From CAWACP01 sp963780655 (GTDB lineage Bacteria > Acidobacteriota > Terriglobia > Bryobacterales > Bryobacteraceae), in the NCBI GenBank assembly GCA_963780655.1, contig CAWACP010000013.1:62001-126000 (forward strand): 64,000 bases of DNA, read 5' to 3'. Shown here one piece after another: positions 9,816 through 18,842 of the stretch (its first letter is position 1; the number at the start of each line of letters is the position of its first letter). The position numbers and the translations under genes were made by a program. The notes under the pieces were generated by a model. It did not search any database. It was not told the origin of the DNA and was given only the letters and a program-made list of their open reading frames with translations.

Positions 9816-10012
9816 GCCTAATCTGCATCAGATCGGTCCGAGGCTTGGTGCAGAGACATGCCCGAGACACCCGGGAAGCGGGTAAACAGTTGTATTTGAA
9901 TGCCGGTTGAGCTTTCGGAGGATCCTCTCAGGGGTGAGAACGCGATTTTTCGTGTTCGTTGGCTTCCTTACGCCCGGGCGCTACAAACGCATCCTCTCTC
10001 TTTGCTTTCTGA

Positions 10013-10026
10013 TGTAAGCGCTTTGC
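10013..10026 (+). promoter_or_regulatory. LacI/CcpA-type operator-like site
   Basis: TGTAAGCGCTTTGC contains the AAGCGCTT core palindrome typical of LacI-family operators, 37 bases before the ATG of the GH20-like gene. In a carbohydrate locus this suggests sugar-responsive repression of that gene, and perhaps of the divergent receptor. No LacI-type gene is in the window. Confidence 0.4.
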
Positions 10027-10062
10027 TTGCGGTTGGCGTCGATTGGTGATTCAATCGAGTGT

Positions 10063-11739
10063 ATGAAGAAGATCCTGAGCGCGATCGCGCTGCTGGGCCT
10101 GGCAGCGGCAGCTTTTGCCTGGGTAAGCGAGAAGAAGATCTATCCCGATCGCTGGGTCTACTTCGGCCGCTCATTTGAGACCGACCAGCATGTGGAGGAC
10201 ATGCGCCGGATTGCCCGCACTGCGTCCGAGCACGGTCTGACCGGGATCGTCATGTCCGGCATGGACCGCATCGGATTGATGAATCCCGACCAACTGGAGC
10301 GGCTGCGCAAGGTAAAGGCGATCGCTGACGAGTATCATCTGGAGATCATTCCCGCCGGCTTCAACACCGGCTATGGCGGAGCCGTCCTGTCGCACGACAA
10401 GAACCTTGCCGAAGGAATGCTGGTGAAGGACGCCCTGTTCGTGGCCCATGACGGAGAAGCCCGCTTTGTCGCGGACTCTCCCGCGAAGCTGCCGAACGGA
10501 GGGTTCGAACAATTCGAAGGCAACCGATTTACCGCGTTCGACAAGCAGGACGAACCGGGCCGGAAGACCTTTGTGGATACCAGCGTCTCTCACTCGGGCA
10601 GGGCCTCACTGCGGATCGAGAACTTCGGCGATACGAAGGAAGGCATTGCGCGGGTGGCGCAGCGCGTCCATGTGACGCCTGACCGCTGCTACCGAGTGAG
10701 CGCGTGGGTCAGGACTGAGAACGTGGACCCCGCCTCGCTGTTCAGCATCAAGTCGTTCACGCCCGATGGACGCGACCTGAGCCCGTTCGAGCCGCCTGCT
10801 CCCACCCCCACGACCGGCTGGCGGAAGGTGACTACCGCATTCAACAGCTGGTATGCCGACACCATCGACCTCAACTTCGGCGTCTTCGAGGGCGTGAAGG
10901 GCAGGGTATGGGTGGACGACGTGGAAATCGAGGAAGTCGGTTTGATGAACGTGGTACGTCGCGAGGGCGCCCCGCTGACGGTGCGCGATGACGCAACCGG
11001 AAGCGCATATCAGGAGGGCCGCGACTTCGCACAGGTCACCGACCCCATGCTGGACTTTCAGTGGACGCACGAAATGCCCGTCATTCACCTGTTGCCAGGC
11101 AGCCGGATCAAAGACGGCGCGCGGCTGCGCGTGAGCTACTATCACGGCACCACCATTTACAACGATCAGGTCTCGGCTTGTCCGTCCGATCCTCGGACGT
11201 ATGCGATCTGGAAGCAGCAGTTCGCACTGATTCAGAAGTACCTGTCTCCCAGGCGCTACTTCCTGAACGTGGACGAGGTTCGTCTGTTCAACCGCTGCGA
11301 CGCATGCCGGCGCAGGAAACTTCCTGCGGCTGCGATGCTCGGACAGATGACGCGGTGGCTGTATGACCAGGCGCGCGTCGTGAACCCCAAAGCGGAAGTC
11401 GTGGTGTGGTCCGACATGTTCGACCCCAATCACAATTCACAGAAGCAGTACTACATGGTAGACGGCTCGCTGGAGAACACCTGGGAGTATCTGCCGAAGG
11501 ACATGGGAATAGTCTGCTGGTATTTCGACAAACGGCGCGCGAGCCTCGATTTCTTCTCGTCGCGCGGTTTCCGGACGTGGGCCGGGGCTTACTATGATGC
11601 CGATGACCTGCACGATCCCCAGGGATGGCTCGAAGCAATGGACAGCACGCCTGGCGCGACAGGAATCATGTATACGACGTGGTCGGACAAGTACAAGCTG
11701 CTCGCGCCGTTTGGCGATCTGGTCTCGAAGCGCCCCTGA
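10063..11739 (+). CDS. Secreted GH20-like glycosidase with carbohydrate-binding insert
   Basis: 558 residues starting at ATG 10063 (signal peptide MKKILSAIALLGLAAAAFAW); an upstream in-frame TTG adds only a non-signal tail and is rejected. The chain begins as a TIM barrel, is interrupted at ~140-290 by a jelly-roll carbohydrate-binding module of the CBM4/9 kind (LPNGGFEQFEG, then GRVWVDDVEIEE), and resumes as a barrel. NVDEVRLFNRCDAC (~residue 402) sits where GH20 enzymes have the Asp-Glu pair, and GIMYTTWSDKY matches the last barrel strand of GH20 enzymes. Likely an exo-acting amino-sugar or related glycosidase. The catalytic family is inferred. It is divergent from the receptor and follows a LacI-type operator. 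Confidence 0.6.
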   Translation: MKKILSAIALLGLAAAAFAWVSEKKIYPDRWVYFGRSFETDQHVEDMRRIARTASEHGLTGIVMSGMDRIGLMNPDQLERLRKVKAIADEYHLEIIPAGFNTGYGGAVLSHDKNLAEGMLVKDALFVAHDGEARFVADSPAKLPNGGFEQFEGNRFTAFDKQDEPGRKTFVDTSVSHSGRASLRIENFGDTKEGIARVAQRVHVTPDRCYRVSAWVRTENVDPASLFSIKSFTPDGRDLSPFEPPAPTPTTGWRKVTTAFNSWYADTIDLNFGVFEGVKGRVWVDDVEIEEVGLMNVVRREGAPLTVRDDATGSAYQEGRDFAQVTDPMLDFQWTHEMPVIHLLPGSRIKDGARLRVSYYHGTTIYNDQVSACPSDPRTYAIWKQQFALIQKYLSPRRYFLNVDEVRLFNRCDACRRRKLPAAAMLGQMTRWLYDQARVVNPKAEVVVWSDMFDPNHNSQKQYYMVDGSLENTWEYLPKDMGIVCWYFDKRRASLDFFSSRGFRTWAGAYYDADDLHDPQGWLEAMDSTPGATGIMYTTWSDKYKLLAPFGDLVSKRP

Positions 11740-11819
11740 CGACCGGGTTCCCGGGGTATCTTACTGAGCATGTGGTGCGGGCTTCAGCCTGCCTGGCCGA
11801 TCCGGCACTTGCGCCCGCT

Positions 11820-12005
11820 CTCCACGGTGGAGACTGTCGTGAGCGGGAGGCCGGAAGGACCGACCAGATCGCCGACCTGAATAATCGCCATGCCGGCGAT
11901 GCCGTCGATTGGCGATATGATGCGCGTGAACCCGAATTTCAGCTCCGCGTCAACGTCCGGCGGGGTGAAATGGCCCGCGGGCGCCTGCTCGCAGGCGGCA
12001 AGCAT
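11820..12005 (-). pseudogene. Remnant of an RND-efflux periplasmic adaptor (HlyD/MFP family)
   Basis: Read on the minus strand this gives MLAACEQAPAG, which looks like a lipobox N-terminus, joined almost directly to FTRIISPIDGIAGMA and QVGDLVGPSGLPLTTVSTV, the barrel-sandwich lipoyl segment conserved in RND membrane-fusion proteins. The coiled-coil hairpin that should separate them (~100 residues) is absent and the rest of the protein after TVSTV is gone. It is therefore an internally deleted and 3'-truncated fragment of an adaptor that would link an inner-membrane RND pump to an outer-membrane channel. No pump gene is nearby. Confidence 0.7.
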
Positions 12006-12392
12006 GATCAGCCTCGTTGTGTGAGGTGGAAAGGCATTGATTCAATCGATGTCGCCGGCCCGTACGGCGGCGGCGCGGGTTGCTCCTGAGAGCCGTTCCG
12101 CGCCCCACGCCTCGTAATGGCGGGTCAGATGACACTCAGTCGTACTTCTCGGCTGGGATCGCCTCGACCATGGCCATCATCTGCCGCTCGGCAATTTCAA
12201 GCTCCCACAAGAATTCGCCACGAAATCTCTCGATTCGAGGCGTTGGGCGCATACTACTTTAGATTAGCCGAAGTTCGTCACCATCCTGCGAGATTTGGGC
12301 GATTTTCGGTCAGGGCGGGGGCAACTATCTTTGCCTGCAACGGCCAGTTCTCAGAAGTCGATGTAGTGTAGACCAACCCTCTTGAAGGGATT
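12006..12392. other. Non-coding stretch between remnants
   Basis: I see no supportable gene here. Short open frames exist on both strands but show no family resemblance and no ribosome-binding sites. The stretch links the efflux-adaptor remnant to the transposase and may include the undefined left end of the insertion sequence. Confidence 0.5.
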
Positions 12393-12413
12393 CCGATCTC
12401 ATGACAAGATCGG
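12393..12413 (+). promoter_or_regulatory. Hairpin in the transposase leader
   Basis: CCGATCT (12393-12399) and AGATCGG (12407-12413) form a perfect 7-bp stem with a 7-base loop, ending 6 bases before the transposase ATG. It would occlude ribosome access, a known way for insertion sequences to limit transposase translation from outside transcripts. Confidence 0.4.
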
Positions 12414-12419
12414 GCGAGA

Positions 12420-13979
12420 ATGTTTCTGCGCCCGAACCTCCGAACAAAGGACGGCAAGGACCACAGCTACTGGTCGCTGGTGGAGACGGTGCGCACTCCG
12501 GATGGCCCGCGCCAGCGAACGCTGTGCTATCTCGGCGAGCTGAACAGTTCCGCGCAGGCGCGCTGGCTGAAGACCATCGAAGTCTTCAACGAGCAGGGCG
12601 AGGCTGAGCAACTGAAGCTGTTCCCGTCGCAGGTGGAACCTCCGGCGGATGATCCGCAGGTGGCGCGCGTGCTGCTGAACAAGGTGCGGCTGGAGCGCAC
12701 GCGGCACTTCGGCTCCTGCTGGCTCGGTCTGCAGTTATGGAAGCGTCTCGGACTGGACCGCTTTTTCGAAGAGGCTGTGGATGAGCAGGAAGCGGACGTG
12801 CCGTGGTCGCGCGTGGCCGCGGTGCTGGCCATCAACCGGCTTTGCGCGCCGGGCAGTGAGCTGGCCATTGAAGAGCGCTGGTATCCGTCGACAGCGCTTG
12901 ACGATCTGTTGGGCATCGCGGAAGGCAGGATCAACGATACGCGGCTGTACCGTTGCCTGGACCGGATACTGCCGCACAAGACGCAACTGGAGCAGCATCT
13001 CAAGCAACGCTACGGAGAGTTGTTCGGGGCCGAGTTCGACGTGCTGCTCTACGATCTGACGAGCACTTATGTGGAAGGGGCGGCGGAGAAGAACCCGATG
13101 ATGCGCCGCGGCTACTCGCGCGATCATCGTCCCGACTGCGAACAGATGGTGATCGCGCTGATCGTCAACAGCGAAGGCTTCCCGTTCAGCTATGAGACCT
13201 TCGACGGCAACCGCGCCGACGTGTCCACCATGGAAACGATTCTGCGCATGGTGGAGCGCAAGTACGGGAAAGCCCGGCGGATCTGGGTCTTCGATCGCGG
13301 CATCGTGAGCGAGGAGAATCTGGCGGCCATCCGCAAGCGCGCCGGCCAGTACCTGGTGGGCACGCCGCGCAGCCAGATGAAGCAATTCGAAGAAGAGTTG
13401 CTGAAGGACGACTGGATGCAGGTGCGGCCCGAAGTGGAAGTGAAGAAAGTCGCGATTCCGCAAGGCGAGGAGACCTACATCCTGTGCCGCACCAGCGGCC
13501 GCAAGGAGAAAGAGAAGGCCATTCGCAACCGCTTTTCCGCGCGCATGGAAGACGCGCTGAAGCGTCTGGCCGCCAGCATCGAGAAGGGCCGGTTGAAGGA
13601 CCGCAACAAAATGGAGCGGCGACTGGGGCGCATTCAGGCCAGCTATCCGCAGGTGAACGATCTTTACGATGTAGCGCTGCGCGACAAGCCGGAAGGCGTT
13701 CGTCTGCAGTGGTCCATCAAGGAAGATCGCAAAGCCTGGCGTGGATTGCGGGAAGGCGCCTATATGCTGCGCACCAATCTGCAGGCCGGCACCGCCGAAG
13801 AGCTGTGGTCACGGTACATGCAGTTGACCGAGGCCGAGGCCTCGTTCCGCGCGCTGAAGAGCGAGTTGTCGATCCGCCCGCTGTTCCATCAACTCGAGTC
13901 GCGCGTTGCGGCAGTGAGGGCCGATCCCGAACGCTATGGCGCTAATGTCCACGAAGCCCAAACCGCAGCAGCATCCTGA
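12420..13979 (+). mobile_element. IS1634-family transposase, 3'-truncated
   Basis: 519 residues. The N-terminus (MFLRPNLRTKDGKDHSYWSL, then QRTLCYLGEL) and the DDE core are those of IS1634/IS4-group transposases: FDVLLYDLTSTYVEG for the first Asp, IWVFDRGIVSEENL for the second, and YMQLTEAEASFRALKSEL carrying the Glu. After LSIRPLFHQLESRV the family normally continues for about 50-70 residues; here the sequence changes to unrelated residues (AAVRADPERYG...) and stops. The element thus lost its 3' end near 13905 and no right terminal repeat is visible. It is probably inactive although the catalytic triad is present. Confidence 0.85.
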
Positions 13980-13997
13980 GCGCATTTTCTGACAGGG

Positions 13998-14420
13998 TCA
14001 TTCGTGGTTTCGCGCGCGCCCCGGCTTCGGCGGCGTTTCTATCGCTGCAGGCGCCCGAATTCGTTTGACACGGCGTAGCGAGAAAGGCGTGAAGATCCCC
14101 ATCGTCACGCGCACCGCGTGGCCGGCAACGATCCCATGGCTATTAATGGCCTCTGCGACGTTCCCCATCGCCAGAACGGTCGTATCCGGCATGCGGACAG
14201 TGCCGTCCTTTTCCCATACCACCGCGTGCGGCGCGGTTGCGAAACCCGGAAGAACCGTGTTCGCGCAGGTTCCGGACGCGCCCGCAACCTGGCCGGCATC
14301 GTTAATCGCGAAAGCCATTCCGACGGTATCCCCCGGGCAGCGGGGAGAGTTCCCGAAGCTGGCCCTGGATGGTCCCCACACCACGGCTCCAAAATCGGAA
14401 ACCAGCGGCCCGGTGCCGTT
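13998..14420 (-). pseudogene. Fragment of a HAF-repeat extracellular protein
   Basis: About 140 residues on the minus strand show the HAF-repeat pattern found in secreted acidobacterial proteins: CPGDTVGMAFAINDAGQVAG, then GFATAPHAVVWEKDGTVR, then AEAINSHGIVAGHAV. The frame has no credible start: upstream it runs into non-homologous sequence antisense to the sigma54 activator. It ends with a normal stop at 13998, so this is a C-terminal piece. It abuts the truncated transposase, and both breakpoints probably arose in the same rearrangement. Confidence 0.6.
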
Positions 14421-14462
14421 GACCGCCGCTTTAGTGGGACAACTGCTGTCCGGATGACCTGC

Positions 14463-14600
14463 GGATTCGGCACTGGTCGCCAATGTCTCGGCTTTTTGTG
14501 GGACTTCGGCGCGACGACCGCTCTGCCGACACTGGGCAATATGAATTCCCCTTTCGGCGCCGCCCCCTCCGTTCACGGTGATCGAGAACTGGCAGGATAA
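14463..14600 (+). pseudogene. Possible second HAF fragment on the opposite strand
   Basis: The plus strand here reads GFLWDFGATTALPTLGNMNS, which resembles the FLW...LGTLGG..NS unit of HAF repeats, directly upstream of the minus-strand HAF fragment but in opposite orientation. It could be an inverted piece of the same ancestral gene, or a chance reading. No start or surrounding gene is visible. Confidence 0.25.
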
Positions 14601-14696
14601 ATTCCACCCTAACGTCACTGCCCTGGATCGGCGCTGACAGCCGCTGCCAGGGACGACTGCTAAAATAGCTCTAAAACCCGGGTAGACTGAGCGAGC

Positions 14697-16517
14697 ATGA
14701 GTGCGCTGGCCGAAAATGCGGAAAGCCGGGAACTGAGCGATGCTCTCGAAAAGCTCGGTCAGGAGGCTGCCCGGCTCCAGACCGTCATCGACACCGTTCC
14801 ATCGTTCTTGTGGACGAGCTGGCCAGACGGATCCAAGGAATACCTGAACAAACGCTGGTACGAGTACACCGGCCTGTCCCTGGAGCAGGGGGAGGGTTGG
14901 GGTTGGAGGGTGGTGGTTCACCCCGATGACCTGGATCGGCTCGTTCGTGAATGGCTCGCCCTGGTGGATGCCCGCAAACCCGGTGAACTGGAAACTCGCA
15001 TCCGGCGATATGACGGGGAGTACCGATGGTTCCTCATACGCGTCGTTCCACAGCTCGATGCTGAAGGCAACGTCGTCAGGTGGTTTGGAAGCAATACCGA
15101 CATCGAAGATCGAAAAAGAGCGGAGACGAAGCTCCTTGAGGACGAGCGGGAGTTTCGCCGGATTACCGATGCTATACCGCAAACCATTGTCGTCCTGGAC
15201 CCGAGCGGCAATGCGCTCTACGCGAACCAGGAAATGCTCGACTATACCGGCCTCTCGATGGAAGATGTGGTCGCGTCGGACTTTCGCGCCAGAACGTTCC
15301 ATCCGGAAGATCTCGACAGGGTGCGCGAGGAGCGCAAAGCGGGCCTGGATCGCGGCCTGCCGTTTGAGATCGAACAACGAGCGCGCCGGAAGGACGGTCA
15401 GTATCGCTGGCTCCTCGTCCGTTACCAGCCGTTCCGCGACGAAGAGGGCCGTCTGGTGCGGTGGTACGCGACCGGAACCGACATAGATGATCGCAAGCGC
15501 GCCGAAGACAGGACACGAAACGAAAACGTTGCCCTGCGCGAGGATATCGTACGCTCATCCATGTTCGAGGAAATCGTCGGCTCCTCCGAGCCATTGCGAA
15601 AAGTGATGGACCAGGTTTCGAAGGTGGCGCCTACAGATTCCACAGTGCTGGTGTCAGGTGAGACGGGGACGGGAAAAGAGCTGATTGCTCGCGCGATCCA
15701 TAACCGGTCGAAGCGTTCGAGCCGTGCTTTCATTCGCGTGAACTGCGCGGCAATTCCGCCCTCCCTGATTGCGTCCGAGCTGTTCGGACATGAAAAAGGC
15801 TCCTTCACCGGGGCCACTCAGCGGCGCCTCGGCCGCTTCGAATCGGCGGACGGGGGATCGATCTTCCTCGATGAGGTAGGCGACCTTCCGGCAGAGACGC
15901 AGGTTGCCTTGCTGCGAGTTCTTCAGGAGCGGGAATTCGAACGAGTGGGCGGCACTCAAACAGTTTCGGTTGACGTTCGGGTGATAGCCGCGACCAATCG
16001 AGATCTGGCCTCAGCGGTGGCTGAAGGCAGGTTCCGTCAGGATTTGTTTTACCGCCTCAACGTGTTTCCGATTCGATTACCGGCATTGCGCGAGCGGATT
16101 AGTGATATTTCGTTATTAGTCGGATATCTAATCGACCGTTACGCGCAAAAGGCGGGCAAGAAGATTCGAAACATAGATACAAAGACCATGGAACTCTTCC
16201 ACGCCTATGATTGGCCGGGCAACATCCGCGAGCTGCAAAACGTCGTCGAGCGGGCGGTGATTCTCTCTGAAGGGGAAACCTTCTTTGTGGACGAAGCCTG
16301 GCTTACGCGCGCGACGCCGAACGCTCCGGCGGCGTCTGTGTTGACCACGGACCTCGCAGAACGTGAGAAAGCGATGATCGAAAACGCGCTGCGCGAGGCC
16401 GAGGGCCTGGTCTCGGGTCCCGCGGGCGCCGCTGCGAAGCTGGGCGTACCCAGGCAGACGCTCGAATCGAAGATTCGGAAACTCGGAATCAACCGTCATC
16501 GTTTCAAGACCTCGTAG
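14697..16517 (+). CDS. PAS-PAS-sigma54 transcriptional activator
   Basis: 606 residues. Two PAS/PAC sensor modules (~25-145 with FLWTSWPDGSKEYLNKRWYE; ~150-270 with IVVLDPSGNALYANQEMLDY, each ending in a TDI(E/D)DRKRAE-type PAC tail), then a sigma54 AAA+ ATPase (~290-525) with Walker A GETGTGKE (~residue 321), the sigma54-contact loop as GSFTGA (~368; canonical GAFTGA), Walker B GGSIFLDEVGDL and a C-terminal Fis-type helix-turn-helix (GAAAKLGVPRQTLESKIRKL). No receiver domain, so it is not a response regulator; the soluble PAS domains probably sense a small molecule or redox state. A palindrome and a -24/-12 promoter follow within 150 bases, making the STAS/dehydrogenase operon its likely target. 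Confidence 0.92.
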   Translation: MSALAENAESRELSDALEKLGQEAARLQTVIDTVPSFLWTSWPDGSKEYLNKRWYEYTGLSLEQGEGWGWRVVVHPDDLDRLVREWLALVDARKPGELETRIRRYDGEYRWFLIRVVPQLDAEGNVVRWFGSNTDIEDRKRAETKLLEDEREFRRITDAIPQTIVVLDPSGNALYANQEMLDYTGLSMEDVVASDFRARTFHPEDLDRVREERKAGLDRGLPFEIEQRARRKDGQYRWLLVRYQPFRDEEGRLVRWYATGTDIDDRKRAEDRTRNENVALREDIVRSSMFEEIVGSSEPLRKVMDQVSKVAPTDSTVLVSGETGTGKELIARAIHNRSKRSSRAFIRVNCAAIPPSLIASELFGHEKGSFTGATQRRLGRFESADGGSIFLDEVGDLPAETQVALLRVLQEREFERVGGTQTVSVDVRVIAATNRDLASAVAEGRFRQDLFYRLNVFPIRLPALRERISDISLLVGYLIDRYAQKAGKKIRNIDTKTMELFHAYDWPGNIRELQNVVERAVILSEGETFFVDEAWLTRATPNAPAASVLTTDLAEREKAMIENALREAEGLVSGPAGAAAKLGVPRQTLESKIRKLGINRHRFKTS

Positions 16518-16573
16518 CTTCATTCAGCCTTCCAGGCCTTTGCCGGGGCCTGTCTCCGGCGCCGATGCTCGAT

Positions 16574-16591
16574 TTTCGGCAAACGCCGAAA
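16574..16591 (+). promoter_or_regulatory. Candidate enhancer site (UAS) of the sigma54 activator
   Basis: TTTCGGC-AAAC-GCCGAAA is an 18-base perfect inverted repeat centred about 85 bases upstream of the start predicted by the -24/-12 promoter. That is the normal place for a dimer of a Fis-type bacterial enhancer-binding protein. The same sequence could also act as a stem-loop terminator for the activator gene, although no T-run follows. Confidence 0.5.
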
Positions 16592-16641
16592 TTGCGGCCT
16601 GACTCGAAAAACTAAAGACCAATAACTCAATTGATTACGAG

Positions 16642-16657
16642 TGGCGCCGCGATTGCC
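16642..16657 (+). promoter_or_regulatory. Sigma54 (-24/-12) promoter
   Basis: TGGCGC-CGCGA-TTGCC matches the consensus TGGCAC-N5-TTGCA closely. The invariant GG (16643-16644) and GC (16655-16656) are separated by exactly 10 bases. Transcription should begin near 16668, 25 bases before the STAS gene. It lies between a sigma54 activator gene and the operon, which supports the call strongly. Confidence 0.7.
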
Positions 16658-16692
16658 GTCTTTCTGCGCGTGAATCGTCCGACAGATCGAAT

Positions 16693-16950
16693 ATGACCCT
16701 GAAGATCGAAAGGTACGCCGATGGGGACAGCACGACTATTCGACTGACAGGCCGAATGCGGGCGGAGCATCTGGAGGAGTTAGAAAAGCAGATTTGCGAA
16801 AGCGGACCGGCAGTCATATTGGACCTGGAGGAAGTGACCTTAGTCGATGTGGAGGTCGTTCGTTTCCTTGGGAATTGTGAAGCACGAGGCGCCACACTTC
16901 TCAACTGCCCGCCCTACATACGAGACTGGATCGGGAAAGAGCGTGATTGA
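16693..16950 (+). CDS. Stand-alone STAS-domain protein
   Basis: 85 residues, essentially one STAS domain (anti-sigma-factor-antagonist fold): the pattern TIRLTGRMRAEHLEELEKQI, then GPAVILDLEEVTLVDVEVVRFL, then ARGATLLNCPPYIRDWI fits strand-helix order of this family. The usual phosphorylatable Ser after LVD is replaced (LVDVEVV), so it may not be a phospho-switch. First gene after the sigma54 promoter, 19 bases upstream of the dehydrogenase start, so part of that operon. Small acidobacterial proteins of this type often sit next to sigma54 activators of similar build; a partner is not visible. Confidence 0.75.
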   Translation: MTLKIERYADGDSTTIRLTGRMRAEHLEELEKQICESGPAVILDLEEVTLVDVEVVRFLGNCEARGATLLNCPPYIRDWIGKERD

Positions 16951-16969
16951 AGGATCTGGAGAGAAAACG

Positions 16970-17713
16970 ATGTCGAACAAACTGCAAGGAAAGATTGCCC
17001 TCGTTACAGGCGGCTCGCGCGGCATTGGCGCTGCAATCGCAAAGCGTCTGGCCGAGGACGGAGCACACGTGGCCATCACTTACGCGAAGGACGCCAGCGC
17101 GGCTTCCGCCGTGGTTAAAGCGATTGAACTGGGTGGAGGAAAGGCTCTCGCGATCCAGGCAGACGCTGCCAACGCTGAAGCTGTAAAGGCTGCGGTCGAA
17201 AAGACCGTTGCGACCTTCGGCCAACTTGATGTGCTTGTGAACAATGCGGGCACAGCGATTCCGAAAACCTTCGAAGAGACCACGCTCGAAGAGATGGATC
17301 GCGTGATCGATATTAATGTGCGCGGCACACTGGCGGCAACTCAGGCAGCGTTGAAGCACATGAAGAGCGGGGGGCGGATCATCTCGATCGGCTCGGCCGT
17401 CGGCGAGCGCGTCCAGACGCCGGGGCTGGTCGCCTACTCGGCCACCAAGGGAGCCGTGAAGATTTTTACGCAGGGCTTGTCCAGGGAGGTCGGGAGCCGC
17501 GGTATCACGGTCAACAATGTCCAACCGGGTCCGATCGACACGGATTTGAATCCCGCATCGGGCGATTGGGCCGTGCCGCAGAAGGCCGCCACAGCACTCG
17601 ACCGATACGGGCATGTTGAGGAGATCGCCGCTGCGGTGGCGTTCATCGCCGGTCCGGAGTCCTCATACATGACCGGCTCCAACATTACCGTTGACGGCGG
17701 AATGAACGCATAG
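16970..17713 (+). CDS. Short-chain dehydrogenase/reductase (SDR)
   Basis: 247 residues from ATG 16970, preceded by a GGAGAG ribosome site; a longer frame reaching back into the STAS gene is rejected. Classical SDR: TGGSRGIG cofactor-binding loop (~residue 13), NNAG (~91), catalytic Ser in ISIGSAVGER and YSATKG (YxxxK), and the PG motif NVQPGPIDTD. An Ala-Asp pair in IQADAAN is in the usual adenine-binding position. It probably reduces or oxidises a carbonyl/alcohol with NADP(H); substrate unknown. It is in an operon with a quinone-oxidoreductase-like enzyme and another SDR, consistent with detoxifying reactive carbonyls or quinones under the sigma54 activator. Confidence 0.9.
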   Translation: MSNKLQGKIALVTGGSRGIGAAIAKRLAEDGAHVAITYAKDASAASAVVKAIELGGGKALAIQADAANAEAVKAAVEKTVATFGQLDVLVNNAGTAIPKTFEETTLEEMDRVIDINVRGTLAATQAALKHMKSGGRIISIGSAVGERVQTPGLVAYSATKGAVKIFTQGLSREVGSRGITVNNVQPGPIDTDLNPASGDWAVPQKAATALDRYGHVEEIAAAVAFIAGPESSYMTGSNITVDGGMNA

Positions 17714-17754
17714 ACCGAGGTTGATCGGTCCGACGTGAGAGAAGGAGAACGAAT

Positions 17755-18726
17755 ATGCGTGCAATGAGAGCAGAGGCTTTCAGTGGTTATAAGGAGTTGA
17801 AGCTGGTGGATCTTCCGAAACCAGCGGTCACCGACGGGAAAGTGCTGGTGCGAATGACTGCGGCGGGGGTTACGCCGCTGGACTACACTATTCTCTCCGG
17901 CAAATTTCACGGCTCCAAACCGCCATTAGTTCTCGGCAATGAAGGAGCGGGCGTGGTGGAAATGGGAGGCGGGACGGACTTTCCCGCCGGATCACGCGTG
18001 ATGTTCTTCGGCCCCTATGGCGCCTTTGAGGATGGAACCTACAGTGAGTGGGTGGCCGTACGGAAAGAAGACCTTTGCCTGATTCCCGAGAATGTCGACG
18101 ACGTGAGCGCCGCGGGTATTCCGGTCGCGTATCTCACCGCGCAGGTGGCTCTTACCCGGGCTGGTTTTCGCGCAGGCAAGACTGTTCTGTCACCGGCGAT
18201 CGGAGGATCGATCGGCAATGCAGTGACACAAATGGCGCGCGCCGTGGGCGCAAAACATGCCATGTCAAGCACGACCAATCATGCGAAGGCCGAGCAGGCG
18301 AAGGCGCTCGGATTCAATGAAGTCATCGATACATCCTTAGAGAGGTTGGCCGATGGCGTGCGCCGCATTACCGGCGGTTACGGCGCAGACATTGTGGTCG
18401 ACGGAATCGGCGGCGAAGTCCTGAGCGAGGCGCTCGGGGCACTTGCCTCCGAAGGAAGCCTCACAACACTGGGATATTCTGCAAGCCGCCAGACAACCAT
18501 CGATGTAACAGACCTTATCGTGCCCCAGGCCGGCATCCGTGGTCTCAACATGTTCGCTCAGCCGAAGGTGGTCCTCACTGAGGCCTGGAACGTCATTGTC
18601 TCGCTGCTTAAATCGGGAGCGGTCAAACCGATCATGGCCAGGAACTTCCGGCTGGCCGACGCAGCTGAAGCACTGCGCTACCTGATTGAGGGCCGGCCTT
18701 TCGGCAGGGTCATCCTCACAATTTGA
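17755..18726 (+). CDS. Zinc-independent MDR-family quinone oxidoreductase-like enzyme
   Basis: 323 residues with a strong ribosome site (GAAGGAGA) before ATG 17755. Medium-chain dehydrogenase fold: N-terminal GroES-like part (GVTPLDYTILSGKF, then PPLVLGNEGAGVV) and Rossmann part with SPAIGGSIGNAVTQMARAVG, followed by GADIVVDGIGGEVL. The zinc-ligand Cys/His residues of alcohol dehydrogenases are absent, which places it with the quinone oxidoreductase/enoyl reductase branch using NADPH. It lies 41 bases after the SDR stop and before a truncated GlcG gene. Role inferred: reduction of quinones or alpha,beta-unsaturated carbonyls. Confidence 0.88.
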   Translation: MRAMRAEAFSGYKELKLVDLPKPAVTDGKVLVRMTAAGVTPLDYTILSGKFHGSKPPLVLGNEGAGVVEMGGGTDFPAGSRVMFFGPYGAFEDGTYSEWVAVRKEDLCLIPENVDDVSAAGIPVAYLTAQVALTRAGFRAGKTVLSPAIGGSIGNAVTQMARAVGAKHAMSSTTNHAKAEQAKALGFNEVIDTSLERLADGVRRITGGYGADIVVDGIGGEVLSEALGALASEGSLTTLGYSASRQTTIDVTDLIVPQAGIRGLNMFAQPKVVLTEAWNVIVSLLKSGAVKPIMARNFRLADAAEALRYLIEGRPFGRVILTI

Positions 18727-18842
18727 CGACCATGAAACCGGCCGGCCATCTCTCAAGGCGATTTTGCAGGTAGGGAAGACCGCCCGATTGCGCGAAGGCA
18801 CGGGCGAATCACACAATGCATATCAAGTGAAGGAGGTTTCCA

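Noticed and set aside
16847..16969. N-terminal extension of the first SDR into the STAS gene
   Set aside because: ATG 16970 has a ribosome site and begins exactly at the usual SDR N-terminus; the extension overlaps a convincing STAS frame.
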